A DNA stretch of 64,000 nt from Dirofilaria immitis. Taxonomy: Eukaryota; Nematoda; Chromadorea; Rhabditida; Onchocercidae. A program made the position numbers and the translations under genes. This document shows, piece by piece, positions 1 through 13,469 of this stretch. Every line of letters begins with the position of its first letter. The first letter of the stretch is position 1. The notes below the pieces were generated by a model that was given only the letters and a program-made list of their open reading frames with translations, did not search any database and was not told where the DNA came from. Where the stretch lies: assembly GCA_024305405.1 (NCBI GenBank), contig JAKNDB010000109.1, positions 1,984,001 through 2,048,000 on the forward strand, written 5' to 3'.

Positions 1-3000
1 TTATGTCAGCGCAAGCCATCGGTTGTAATATCGTTAATATCGATGGTGATGATTTGAGTAAGGGCAAACCACATCTCGTACTTGGTCTTCTATGGCAAAT
101 CATTCGAGTAAATGTTTTGTTTTTCAAATTATGCCTTGTTTCAAAATCTGCTTACGAAATCAAGTTTGTCGTCAGTATATCGTCTTTTAATCATGTTTAA
201 AGTGATCTATAAGTGTTTGATATATGAGTGTTTCGATGGAATTCTTGTTGCTATAATATTTTAACTATTTAAGATTGAATGTTGAAGATTTGCGGACTTG
301 TTGATTCTTCTTATATGAAATACTTTTAAATACAACTAAAATGTTAGGTAACTGAAGACCGTTGGGTGATTTTAGTAAGTATTACAGATCGGTTTATTTA
401 ATCAAATTGACTTGAGACATGTGCCTGGACTATTTCGATTGTTGCAAGAGAGTGAGACATTGGATGATTTGCGCAAGCTTTCACCAGAACAAATTTTGAT
501 ACGTTGGGTTAATTATCATTTAGCAAAGGTATTTTTATTGCAGTTAATTCAAATCTCATGAGTTCCGAATTTCTTTTATTTGCCGTATAATCTGCTTCTA
601 CTAACGAAAATAAAATAGTATTCGATTTAATCTTTCAAAGTCTTTTCGAGATATAGTGGATTTTAAAGTGCGAGAAGGATAGAAATTACCGAATTTGATT
701 AGAGATTTTTCTGCAATCGAAAATTTTTAACCGATCCTGCTCAGCATTTTATATTTACTATCGCTCCTTGTTAATTGTGGCTATCCTGACGGAATAAAGT
801 AAATTCGTTGTAGCTCTATTTTAACTCCATTTTGCTTTATCTGAATTATTTAAAGGCTGGCGTGGATCGTAAGCTAACGAATTTCACCACGGATATTATC
901 GACTCCGAAATTTACACTTATTTGCTTAATGAAATTGCCCCAAAAGCAGCTAATGTGTCCCTTAATCCACTCTCTGTTAAGGTACGTTTCCTCAGCTTTT
1001 CGCTGATAACATTCAAAAACATTCGTGTTTAAAATAATATTGGCTTATTTCTCACAGTGAAATTTTATACTACCATATACAATTTCCTTCTCAGGAAGCT
1101 TATTTTTTTAAAGTCTCATAATCTTATCAAAATCACCCATTCTCGTTTTCTCTGCCAATATTTTTAATATTGGTCATATCTGAACCTTATTTATTATTTG
1201 CTTCGATTATTTCACAGCGATCCTAAAAATTTGTTTTTCACTGTTTGGAAGGGTTCTAGGTTAGATACTCTTATATCTTGAAACGATATTCCGCTGGATG
1301 TTACGGAATATTTCACTGCACAACCGAGAGGAGAGTTGAACACTTTTCCTGCAATCATGTTTCGAAACTTAGCAGTCTTTTTATTTTAGATAATTTGACA
1401 GCGGGAAAACTGTTGGCAATAAATATTTTAGCATGTACATACCTATAAAAAGATATATAGCATTAAAAATTTTCAGTCAAGTGCTGGTTATCAGAGTTCA
1501 GACGTAAGTCACAGCACAGAAAGTTCTTAGTGTTGTTCATGTTATCATGAATATATGTAGTCAAACGACCTTTACATTTAAAAATTCTGTGTCCTATCTC
1601 ACCAAGTTTTTGTGTTTATTTTGAAGTTCTGGAAATAAGATCGGTTAAAAGTTTAAGTGTTTAGAGTTATTATATCAAAAGCAAAAAACATGGAAAAGCA
1701 TTGTTTCGATTTTGAAGTCTTTAAATCAATGTTACAGGGTAACATACAAAGAGCAGGAGCAATGTTAAATGAAGCTGAGAAGATAGATTGTCGTGAATTT
1801 GTTGCACCGAATGATGTTGCTCAAGGAAACTATAAATTAAATTTAGCATTTGTTGCTAATCTTTTTAATAAATATCCAGGCCTTCCGGAGCCAGGGACAG
1901 ACGAGTTTGGTGAGCTTGCTAGTCATTATATCAAGAACAGTACAAAAAAGATAGAATAGTTCTAATTTATTAAATCTTTACTTTTTGTTTTCATTGACTA
2001 CTTTTATTTTTAGTTTTAGTTTCATTTGACATCTTATTCTAATGCATCGGAGCTAGGTTTTTCAGAAATCGATGCTATTGACGAAACACGTGAGGAAAAG
2101 ACATATAGGAACTGGATGAACAGTATGGGTGTCGATCCGCACGTCAATTGGCTGTATAGCGATCTCTGCAGCGGCGTTATTATTTTCCAAGTTAGTTTCA
2201 AGTTAGTTTCAGTGTTTTCAATGCATAGTTGGTTACAATTGTCGGGAACTACTTGTGCAAATAATTGGATTTATTTTTTGATTTGTTTGTTAATCTAATT
2301 TTTTTGTCTTTTATATAGTGACCTTATTGTAAATTAAGTTGAACTTTCAGCTTTATGATATAATTCGCCCTGGAATAGTAAATTGGAAACGAGTAGTTAA
2401 AAGTTCTCTAAATTGAAAGGTATGATGGACCAAATCCAAAATTGCAATTACGCAATTGAGCTTGGTAAACAGTTGCGGTTTTCATTGGTTGGAATACAGG
2501 GTAAAGACATTTATGATGGTAATCAGACGCTTACACTCGGTTTGTTTATTTGTAATTTTGTAGATTATATTTTCGAAATCTATGTTCATTAATAGCTATT
2601 ACTAAGATTATCCACTCATTTTTTACCTGTGATCATAGAGAAATATTCCTTTGAAAATTCTGAAGAAGTTTAATAAGAATTAGCAAGTGTGGGGATGTTA
2701 TGGCATTGTGAAATGCTCTTTTAGTCTTAATTTCTTTTCAGCTTTGGTGTGGCAGCTGATGCGCGCCTATACTTTAACTGTATTGGCGCAGTGTACGCAG
2801 AGCGGTGATTCCTTAGCAACTGATAAAGAAATTATTGCTTGGGTGAATAATAAAGTACGTTCCATATGTAGCGCTTTCTCCATGAATGTCGTAAAACCTT
2901 GTAAAAATTTATGGATTTAATGTGTTCGATTTTTCTATCCTTCATTCAAAATTTTCATCATGATAGGCTATTCTAACAGTTCTGAAAATATGCGCGTACT

Positions 3001-3629
3001 AATGCCAGCTTACCGAATTTACAGTTAGCATCTTCTGGTCGAAAAAGATTTATAAAAAGCTTTCAAGATCAAACAATATCCGATGCGTGTGTCGTTCTGG
3101 ACCTTATTGAATCAATCAAACCAGGTACTATCAGTTACGCGCTCGTAAAAACCGGTACTGCTGAGGTTAGTTTTACTTGCAGCTATTGATTTGCATGTTG
3201 AAACTCACTGTGTCGTTTGCATTTCAAAATGAGTGATCATATCATGTCGATTCGCGCAGTAGTTATGATCTATCGGTTTTTATCTGGAGAAATTCATATA
3301 TTTTGCATAAGCTGTTTGTGTTGTTGTTGTTATTCTTAATTATTTTCTTACAGAATAATTTGGAGAATGCAAAATACGCAATCACATCGGGACGTAAAAT
3401 GGAGCAAAAATCTATGCTTTGCCAGAAGATATTGTTGAGGTTTATTTTTTCCATTTCATTCGATCATAAGGCATTAACTTGCAGTTTCATTTGGAGATTT
3501 CACATAAAAATATTTCAGGTTAAACCGAGAATGGTAATGACTGTCTTTGCATGTTTGATGGCGCGTGATTATATGCCCAATGTGAAAGAAATATCGTCAC
3601 CAGTAGAACCACTGGAAAACCACAGATAA
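1..3629 (+). CDS. Fimbrin/plastin actin-bundling protein, 5'-truncated by the window, two apparent frameshifts
   Basis: Fimbrin cross-links actin filaments through two actin-binding domains, each a pair of calponin-homology (CH) domains. The window enters in the first CH domain ([15 protein letters not shown], exon ending at 107). Later exons read 388-528, 856-981, 1738-1909, about 2020-2190, 2351-2539, 2742-2854, 3025-3165, 3354-3439 and 3519-3629. Recognisable family blocks include [53 protein letters not shown] and [15 protein letters not shown]. The EF-hand start of the protein lies upstream of the window. Two single-base breaks occur: near 2399 (one A short before KLKGMMDQ) and near 3405 (one G short, so [14 protein letters not shown] is read out of frame). 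The phase between exons 1738-1909 and 2020-2190 is also unresolved. Family identity is certain from co-linear similarity; exact exon ends are read by eye from splice sites and reading frame. Confidence 0.93.
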
Positions 3630-5521
3630 AAATTACTAGAATTCCCAACTGACATGTCTGCCCCATTGAACTTGACGTTATTAATATACCCTATTTATAC
3701 TCATGTTTTTTTTCTTTTTTTATTTTTTCTTTGAAAATATGTGGTGAACAATAAGAATTTCAGAATCACGACCTACATTAAAGGTTACGAAATTATTGCA
3801 ATTTAGAAAAATATTACATTGCTTGAAAGGAAATGTAGTACAATGAAATACTACAGTAATTCTGTGATACTTTGGTTGTGTTCGTTTAACAGTGATTGCA
3901 TACCATATCTTTAACAATCATTCCATTTCTCGTTATCGTGAACAGTGTTCGTTTGGTTGTTTGATCATAGCAATTTCATTGTATTGGTTATGACTGTTTT
4001 GTTTCTTATATCTACTTCATAATAACTTTAATTTGTGGTTTCACTTGTATCATTGTGTCTATTTCGGTTGTACAAGCAATACGCTTTAAGAGTCAGGACT
4101 TCTCTCACTGGAATGAATTGAATTGTTTCTATCAATTAATTTATTTTGTGCTCTTTCGATTAAGCATATTTACATAGTCATGAATAACAATAACTGAAAG
4201 CATACTTCGAAATTGCTGTCATTGGCATTAGTAGTTTACCTATAAGAAACAAGTTAAAAGAGCAAAAAGGTTGGGATATAGTGGGTCATCGAAGGACATG
4301 TTTGGCTGCGGTATTTTCACAATTTTGCGTTTTTTTTTTAACCAGTGTTAAGAATTCATGCGTATTTCGGAACAGTTGTTATTCTTTGATCAAAAACATT
4401 CTGATTTTGACATATTTTCCACGTGGTTGTACTTTTCCGTCCACGTCTTCAGGATTGCAATTATCTTTTGAAGCGTTGGCCTCGTATGCATTGCCTCATA
4501 CTAATAGCGTTCCTAAAAACAGACAGCCTTTCCGTTGAAGCAACACTGGATTGATTGAGCTCCAAATCTTTAAGTAAAAAGATTCCGAGCATTGAAATTA
4601 TGAATTATGTCTTGGCAGATAATTTATACGTTTATGCTGAATGTGATGGTATCAGACATTCTTTACGAGCATTCCAGCTTTTACATATGCATACCTGAGT
4701 GAACATTGATTTTTAACACGCTGGTGCAAATGAGCTGTTTTGACTATTACGAATATTCACTGAAATGGCTAGTTCGTTAATTAGTGAAAATTTTTTGGGA
4801 TAAACTGCTGTGTTCTCGATAATCTGACGCTATTTGGTGTGCTGGCCGTAGCGTAAATTATTTTAATAAATTAACTGTCCAAAGTACCTATAATTATGAG
4901 ATACAGCAATGAATTTACAAGATCAAAAGTCGAGTTTAAGTTTGTAACAGCTGTAGTATTACGACCTGTAACTTCATTGCCTTGTGAGTACTCGCATGAC
5001 ACAATATAAACAACAACTCTCAATGAACCTTTTAAACCGATGATGTTATTAAGTAACCTTTATTAGAAAAGATAGTAGAAAGAAACCGAATCCCACACAC
5101 CATTTTTTTTTCTGTCTGGGCTCCAGACTTCTACTTTGTTAAGAGTTCATGGATTTCATTTCGTGTAACACTAGAGATACCGTATCGTTTCAAATACAGG
5201 AAACTCCCGTCGACATTTGTAGAACTGTACTACTGCCATTCCGCTGCGACTACAATTTAGAACTATAAAGATGAGCTCCGAATAACGCCTGTGAAGATAT
5301 AAAGGCTGAAAAATAAATTCATGCAATGAACAAATATGAGTGAAAATTAAGCATTTCAATAACTGAAAATCAGGATTTTTACTTTAGAAATCATAGATTA
5401 AGCTCTTCATTTCTGGAATAATGCGGAAATTTTATCGCCATTTAAAGGGCACCACTGCGAAAGAGGTGAATGGTAAAAATAATAAAGCTGTATATGCATT
5501 TCTTTTAATTTGACTTCTTAC

Positions 5522-5667
5522 GCTTGCAGTATTCCATGATGGGAATTACCGGAAGTAAGGAGATCCATTTTCAGGAGATTTCCATCTTGCATACTATGTT
5601 TTTTCATCTCCTCCATATCCTCTCGAGAATGAAAACGAAATCCATCGGCTTTAGATCGATGGTTCAT
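5522..5667 (-). CDS. Candidate exon of an unrecognised gene
   Basis: On the minus strand an ATG at 5667 opens 48 codons rich in charged and polar residues (for example REDMEEMKKHS). It ends at a good donor (GC followed by gtaaga) in phase 2. A plausible acceptor (tttttcag) lies downstream on the same strand near 5316; joining there continues for about 18 codons to a stop. No family was recognised, and the flanking frame at 5700-6000 is interrupted by stops. It could be a small gene, a decayed gene or chance; the support is codon-like composition plus a splice donor only. Confidence 0.22.
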
Positions 5668-7979
5668 TTCCTTGATTTATCTTTTACGGTATCCTTATTT
5701 GAAGAGATTCTATGACCTTTAATTCAGTTGTACAGATAAAATCAAGCGGTTCCATCATTAAAATAGGAACTATTATTCAGTCTTATTATCCCTTGTGCAC
5801 GATCAGTTATGATATCCATTCATACTTAGTTATTTCCAATCACAGCATAGATATTATTTCCACCATTTTGAAAAATAATAAAGAAGGGAATTCTACTGGT
5901 TCCAGTTCCGTCTTCAGCAAAGAATCATTGTTAAACAGCAAAATAGCCTCAATACAACATTCGCCATCAAAACGTTCCGCAAAATGGATCGAAACTAATT
6001 ACAAATCTTGAGCACAAAATTCCAGCAATGGTGTAGTTGTTCTTTTGTTTACTATTTTGATATTGAATAATCTGTATATATTTTACCAAACTAATTTTGT
6101 TGTTTTATTTTATCTTCGTGCCAAACAATTCGATAAGTAGCCTGATGTTGACTGAAGCCAATATCTAACAAGTTGTACCAGAAATTCGTCTCTATTCAAA
6201 TCCTTCTAGCTAATGCAAACACTTCACAGTTGTCTCATACTGATTCGTTCGTCGAGCGTCATCAGATCGTTTCAGTGCTTCAATCGAAATATTTTAAAAC
6301 CAATATCCAGCTCCGGTCTCAAAGAGTCCTTCAATCACAAAGAATCCTTATCTTTGTCTCTGATAGTTGAGGAATTTATTAGTTGTTTGATATACAGAAA
6401 TGAATCATTTCTATTTCAAATTTGTGTTACTCGCCAACTTCACTGGTCCGATTAAAAATCTCCTCACAGTTATAGTCGAAATTGATAAAATATCATTTCG
6501 GCTCTAAATTAAGTATCCTTAATCACGTCTCCAGATCAACCCAACAGGATTTCCTATTAATCACTGCCTTCTAATCTTCTTAATTATATATCCGACATTG
6601 CGTCGTACACAATAAATCTGCAATCAAGATAATGTGCTGTGAGCACATGCCAGATGTCATGACGGCCAGTATAGCATGTCTTAAAATCCAATCAGCCAAT
6701 GAAAGATGGTATTAATAGTGGCATAAAAACACCAACACTTCAAATTATAAAATCCATGTTCTTGTTTTTCATATCTATCTACTCAGGCTTCATCGCAATC
6801 ATCTATGCCAACTGATGATAATTTCATTTCGTACGTTTTTAGTCATGCATCTTTTTCCGCATAAAATATTTAAATCTAATGAGCACCTCCCGACAAGTGC
6901 ATATTTTTCTCAATCACTGATAAGTGTGATATACAGTTCAATCTCCCTATGTACAAGAAATATATATAGGCAGACAATATGAAATTTTACACATATCTCA
7001 GTGAAATGAAGTCATATCGTAGTATTGCCGTTCTCTTATTGTTGTAAGACCACCTGGAGAGTTTGACCACACACGATGTTTCATCTGCGTCAAGATAGCA
7101 TTTTGCCGATCGTATAGCTATCGGACGACTATGAAACATTGTATGAATGATATGCACAGGCGTATGATGTGCCACTTATCCGTCATGTACACGTACTTAA
7201 CACGAAAAAGCTTGAGTTTCGGTCATGGGGGCGAGTTGTTGAAAAGCATTTCTGAAGTTAAACGTTTTCTCAATTTTTGATGATAAATTTTCTTGGAAAC
7301 TCGGAGATACGAAAACTATGAAAATTCGGAAAACACCGACTAGAGCGCCTGTCAAATAGAACTTGTATATAAGTCAAATGGAGCTGATGTTGTATCTGAA
7401 GATTCATTCAGTTAAATGACGGAGAGGTACTTTCACCGATTGGATGTATTTTAAAAATAGGTTCTGGCATTTCTGAAGTTAAAATTTAATGTCGGGATTA
7501 CTATTTACAGCGAAATAAGCATAATTTACGCATGGAAGATTGTTTGAGCATTAGAAATTCTCCGTAAGATTAAGATATAATTACTTCTGTGGTGAAAGCT
7601 TCTTGATGCTTGGTATAAAGAATAGATGCGATAAAGGTTTTATTGGTTGACGAAGGATTTAGTCTTGATTTATGTTAAAGATAGATAATTAATCCAAAAT
7701 ATCACTGGCAGTCAATCGCTAGATATTCTTTTTACTATTTGGTTGACGAACTATTCGTCGAGTCACACCGAGAGTTTCTTTGAGTATGAACTCATCGTTT
7801 TGATCGTCATGCTTTCAATGATTGTTCGTTCTGATGGAAGGACTTTCTTCTCTAATCTCCTTTAAGAAATTCTTTGCGAGATTTTTTTCTGTTCGACCTG
7901 ATCAATATTCTTTTCATCGTAATAGTTATCATTCAAACAGATGATCCTAAACTCCTTCTATAATGAGAGTTTGTTACAC

Positions 7980-8145
7980 AGATCAATCCTAAACACAATT
8001 TACAACATATTAACTTTAATACAAAGTCAATTATAGCACAATTAACTATTATTATTACATGTTAATATTTAACGCACAGAGAATTTGTTTACATGTCACC
8101 CATCATAGCACAACACAATTTATAACATGTTAACTATCACATAAA
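7980..8145 (+). repeat. Imperfect direct repeat, about 120-bp period
   Basis: The segment beginning ACACAATTTACAACATATTA near 7995 recurs near 8113 as ACACAATTTATAACATGTTA, each followed by an ACTTTAATACAAAG-like or ACTATCACATAAAG tail. The copies are short and diverged, so this may be a remnant of an old tandem duplication. Confidence 0.4.
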
Positions 8146-9079
8146 GGTCGGAAGTTTGGTAAGCATGTCTGAAAATTAAAAGCATTATAAAGATCTTTTG
8201 ATTATTTTGTCATATCTGTAAAAATATTTCCGTTTTACCGACCGAACCTTCTTCTTACTTTTCTTACTGTATTGCATTCTCTTAGTCGCATTTCTCTGCT
8301 AAATGCAAAAAGTTTTTCAGGTAACTTAAAGTTCGCAAACTGCTGATTTTGTTTTTCGTAGCAGCATTTTCATTTCGTTTAAATGACTAATCAATCAGAA
8401 CACCTTTCAATATATAAACGCTGTAGAGATCATATTGAGATTTTTCATGTTTCCAGCAACTGAGAAGCTTTTATTGGAAATTTTATTAACATTCCTTCGG
8501 ATGTGACAGAAAATAACTGGAGTTACTTCATGAAATCATGTTCTTACGCACAAATACTTCGTAAAACTACTGCTAGATAGGATATTAACAAGATAGAAAT
8601 ATTCCCTGATAGAAACGTACGCTTTTACATCGATGCATCATCAAGCGGCAAGCGAAATATTGAAAATAAAATCATTTCTTGCTCTGTGATTTCTTGCTCT
8701 GCGAAATGGCAAAAAAAACGGATCAATGAGTAGTTAGTAATATCGATGGTGAGCCACATGATAAATATTTGTCGAACAGGAAAACAACAGTGTAAATAAC
8801 AATAATGATTATAAACGCTTATATTATTTCTGAATCCCTTACCGATTTGAAGCTTTTCTCATTTCTAATATAATTTGTTAGTTTTATGATAGACAAAAAT
8901 TATAATAGACAGATTTATTCTTTATTAGAGAAAGCTGTGAGGACAATTCGTTTGATTAAACCGAGACATATAACAGATTAATAACTGAATAAAATGAGCA
9001 GAAGAGTGTCATAAATTAAAACCAGTGAATCAATCGTTTTAACTTATTTCCATTAGCCGCCCTGTTGTATTTTTGGATC

Positions 9080-9860
9080 CTCATATAAGGTGTGTTATAA
9101 AAGACAAGTAAGGCGTGTTACAAAAGGCAAGTTGATATTAAGATAACTACATAAAAGGATGAGAAAGAATGTTTTATATGCAAGAGGATGATGATAAAAG
9201 GAATTAAAGGATATAATATTGAACATTTTGAATCGAATATTTAGATTAGTTTCCTTCGGGATGAGAAAAGCATGTTTAGATGAATATTGACAATGTAACA
9301 AGTGTGAGAAGGAATGTTTTATATGGAAGGGGATGATAAATGGAATTGTTAAAACTTTAGATAATCATTTACATCTATTACATTGATGAGTCATTAAAGA
9401 TTTTTGATCATGTAATTATTTAAAAATACAATATTTGATTCATAGTTACAAATATTTTCGGTTTTCTCGATAAGGTCTTGATAACACTACCCAACATTTC
9501 CTTTGATCAATCATCTCTGAAAATTAGGACTTCATTTCAACATAAAGTCTCGACTGAGAAAACCCGAACTAATGCTACTGCGGAATTATTGAGCAGCAAA
9601 ATGTGCAGTCATTCACGGCCCATAGGAGTAACGCTGATAAAGAAAACGCAAGACAAGCAAATTTGATAGCGTGGTTTGATAGGTTTCATCGTGGTAACAG
9701 AATGAGAAAAAATGATGGCATGGCTTAGAACATCATTAATTTTCAACAGAGACAACCACCACTAGTCTCATGTAACCGTACCGGCAAAACTAGCTATTAT
9801 TTCCCATTCAGATTCCACATGGTTTATAGGTTTCATCGTAGTAATAGAATGAGGTATGCC
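9080..9860 (+). repeat. Cluster of degenerate direct repeats
   Basis: Three families of direct repeat fall within 800 bp. A 23-bp unit (GTGTGTTATAAAAGACAAGT and a near copy) is tandem at about 9090-9135. A roughly 45-bp unit containing GAATGTTTTATATG occurs near 9160-9208 and 9303-9349. A unit containing ATAGGTTTCATCGT with AGAATGAG occurs near 9679-9706 and 9826-9853. Spacings of about 145 bp for the last two families suggest a decayed satellite-like or tandem array. Confidence 0.5.
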
Positions 9861-10149
9861 GAAGCGTGAATAAGGATGGTGGAAGAATGGAATTCTTGGT
9901 GTCGAAAACTTCGGTGTGAGGGTGTGAAATTCTGTTGCATTTTACTATTATATAAGTAATCGCTTTCGTACACGAATTTTTGAAGGGTGAAATTGTATTG
10001 TAAGGATCACATGTTTTCTGATTCCCATAATTTCGCTGATAGTAAGGTAGGAAAGTTAGGAATTAATTGTTTTCACATATGATCATTACCGTTTCAGGTA
10101 GAGATGCCGTTAAAAGTGATATATAAAAATTTGCAGTACGACTTCAAAA

Positions 10150-13100
10150 ATGAATGTGAGTGCTTCAATTGTTTGCAACTTACTCTTGATATTGGTCAGA
10201 ATGGGATCTTTATTTTGTGTTATTTATAATATTGAAATCTTCAGAAAGATTCTGAGAGTGTCGAAAATGGCTCTACAAATTTGCGAAAATTGTTTGAAAA
10301 TACTGATTTGGAACCAAAGTTAACGTTTATTGGTGGCGGTAAAATGGCAACCGCCCTTATCTGTGGTTTTGAATCTGCTGGTAAGTTACATAGAACGTCC
10401 TTCAGATTTAATTCAAAACTGACAATAGATAGAAGTACTGTATGCCTATTATAAGCCTTCTTTCTATTGCTCAACATTTAAAATGTGTTCCATGTAATTT
10501 CATAATGTTAATTCAAATGTGACTGATCGAAACCTTCACTTTTCCAGTTAATTTTGTTTTGTTGCTGAGGCATTGTTGATTAGAAAAGTTTGCTTATAAC
10601 TGTGTGATGTGCAGATAAATATTTAATATGCTACAACAGTTATATATCTTTCAGGTCTCATAACTAAGGATGACGTTGCCGTCAGCGTTAAAACAAAATC
10701 ATCCGCACAGCGATGGAAGGTATTATATGTTTGACAGATTTTATGAAATGTTTGAAAATATAGGTATGTTATAAATTATAAACATTTTACTGAGAACTCA
10801 ACTTGCAGAAGCTGGGATATGAAAATGTATACACATCCAATGATGCCATGATTCGAGCTCATGGTCAAGGTATGCACTATACAATTTGTTTGTATTTTTG
10901 ATTACATTAGCAGTATATTTGTTATTCTTTGATAACAGTTAGTTTGTGAACTGCAATATACATCCTAGACGACTGGATTTTTTTACTCACATTAGTAAAT
11001 GGAGCACTTAACAAGAGATTTGGCCCGAATAAGTCAATCGAATCCTCATTATCGGTTTAAATAACGTTGAATTCTATGTAAGTATCTGTCACATATTTTC
11101 TGTATGGAATTAGTTTTTGTAAAAATCACGAAGCGTAAAAATTTCGTTATAATGAAACTGCAAATTCTTGTTTTGTTACAACTATTCCTTTTTCTTTTAC
11201 CTGCAAGTTTTATCATTCTATTTACTTAATTCCTGCATTTTGTGGTTTGGAGAAATTTAATAGTGATTCTTCGGTTCATGAGTGAAAAATTATCAAAACA
11301 TTATAAATACTATGGTTTCCAGGGATTGTTTTTTGTCGATAAAGCCGCAGATGCGCACAGCAATGTTGGAGGAGCTGAGCAATGAAGCGTTTGCAAATAC
11401 TCCGTTAATTATCTCTATTATGGGTGGAGTTGACGTGAAAACATTGGAGATAGAAGTACATTTTCTTAAAGTTATTTTAAAATTCGCCATTTCCCATTTT
11501 CAATGAGGTTTTTCAATGATGAGATCTTTTTATTAGATACTTTTGTGATAATCGAGATGAATCATCGAATTTCCTAAGTTGAAATTTCGCAATGAACATA
11601 CCGAAAATGATGATTTTTCAAATATAATGATTATGAGCAAACAGTTTTTATTTTTTTGGTGTAATATAATTATTGAATGCATAGTTCCCGCAGGTTATAA
11701 CTACTAGGAAACGTGTCTCCCTTATGTAGTTTTTTGGGTTTAAAAAATTTAAGATTGCGGCTAGAGGTTATATCTCAAAACGTGGATTGGTACGTTTAAT
11801 GCCAAACCTTCCGGTTACTGTATGTTCTGGAGCATCGATCATGTGTTTTAGTCCATACCTGCAGCAGAAAAAGGTTTTGAATACTTTTCTTTTTTTCTCA
11901 TTTGATATGAATCCTTAAACGGATAGCGAGTAAATCAGCTGATGTACTATAACTTTTTTGTAGATAGATTTGATCCAATGCATTATGCAGCATGTTGGTA
12001 TTTGTTTGGTAATCAGTGAAAAATCATTTGATGCAGCTACAGCAGTCGCAGGATGTGGACCAGCTTTTGTCAGTTTTTGTACCATTTATTCAAGAATGTT
12101 TTCTCTTGAGATGCTCTGCTAATGTTGCCTCATTATACTGATTTACAATGTATAATCCATTCTTTTTCATTCGGAAAAAGTAAGCTTGATAAAACCTCTG
12201 GGGTTTCATTGTAGAATTTCATCACAAATCATGCAAAATTGTACGTTGCTGAGTTTCAGATGTTCATGGCAATAGAAGCATTGTCAGATGGTGGTGTCCT
12301 TGGTGGTATTGATCGGACAACCTCAATGAAATTAGCTGCTCAGACTGTTATGGTAAACTATTTACTTTTTATATGAGATATATTTTATATGTTTTTAAGT
12401 GCGATTGGAGATTAACGGAAAAAGTTATCCACATCATTTAAGAGTTTTTTCTTTCATCACTATGTCAAAGTTCATTATTTTGGTGGAATAAGATGTCTAG
12501 TTCATAATGCTGAATCATTTATTTTATTTTAATTTAGCATGCAAACTTAGTTCCTTCGAAATCTAATATACATTATCCAATTCGCATGGAGTGCTTTTTA
12601 TGCACTCTACATTTTCTTCTGCGAAATATATATTCATAGGCATACTATACTGATATAGTTAATTTATGCGAATTAACATTAAACAGCAGACACTTTTTTC
12701 TTGGCTTGTGAAGAGTGTTTACATATTAATGTTTAAAAATGTGCGATATCGTGCATATATATTACATTTATATTATGTACAAAGGCAGTTAGTTAAACGA
12801 AAAATTGAACATAGTGATTAATCGAAAACATTTGTCCGACTTTTATTCTTGACTTTACTCTCATAGCCTTGAAAATGTGGAAGTATCCTGGTTCCAGATG
12901 TATAACATATATGTATGTATGTGCACAATATCGCACATTTTTGCTTCGGAACAGTTCAAAGGAAAGTTTCTAAGCATTCGCAGTATTCATCATTTTTGCG
13001 AGCTTGAACGGTCTTAAAGAGATGAGAAGTAAACTGGCGAGAAGTTCAAAATATTTGCTGCATATCAATGCACAAAAGAAATACAAAATGCTGAATAACA

Positions 13101-13469
13101 TGCATATTATACATATACATTATACATATACAGACATGCTGCCTGCCTTTGTGGAAAAAAACCAGTTTGAATTTCGCTGCAATATGTAAAGTTCTGATAA
13201 TTTGACTATTACAGGGAGCAGCAAAATGGTTTTGGAAGCGAGTGAACATCCAGCTGCTTTAAAAGATGACGTTTGCTCTGCCGGTGGTAGTACGATATAT
13301 GGAGTAAAGGAATTAGAGAAAACGGTACTCACTTTTACTTAAACTTCTATTCTCTCAGAATTATTCGTTACACAAAAGTATGATAACTAACTTCTTATTT
13401 CCAGGTTTTCGTTCAGCATTAATTGAAGCAGTGCATGCTTCAACGAGAAGAAGTTCAGGATATATTTAG
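10150..13469 (+). CDS. Pyrroline-5-carboxylate reductase (proline biosynthesis)
   Basis: The enzyme reduces 1-pyrroline-5-carboxylate to proline with NAD(P)H. Coding exons read 10150-10155 (only Met-Asn), 10245-10380, 10655-10719, 10809-10869, 11323-11455, about 11765-11873, 11964-12068, 12260-12352, 13215-13324 and 13405-13469. The N-terminal Rossmann motif is FIGGGKMATALICGFESAG. FLSIKPQM, VRLMPNLP, AVAGCGPAF, FMAIEALSDGGV, SAGGSTIYGV and GFRSALIEAVHAST follow in the family order, and the length is close to the usual 270-300 residues. The start was chosen because the six-base exon ATGAAT splices in frame to KDSESV; an upstream ATG at 10105 does not. One A is missing near 13224 (conserved GAAKM), and single bases appear missing at the 11323 and 13324/13405 junctions. 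The acceptor of the exon near 11765 is not settled. Confidence 0.93.

Larger units (their letters stand above)
3630..10149. other. Intergenic spacer, AT-rich, between fimbrin and P5C reductase
   Basis: No conserved protein segment was recognised on either strand. The stretch holds the fimbrin 3' untranslated region at its left end, one weak minus-strand exon candidate (5522-5667), and degenerate direct repeats at about 7980-8145 and 9080-9860. The open frames at 5524-6011 and 6173-6455 are Ser/Ile/Leu-rich and match no family I know. Confidence 0.6.

Noticed and set aside
2985..3024. A third frame break in fimbrin
   Set aside because: Using the acceptor at 3021-3024 (ttacag) instead of the one at 2980 removes the stop and gives exactly the plastin spacing, so no indel is needed.
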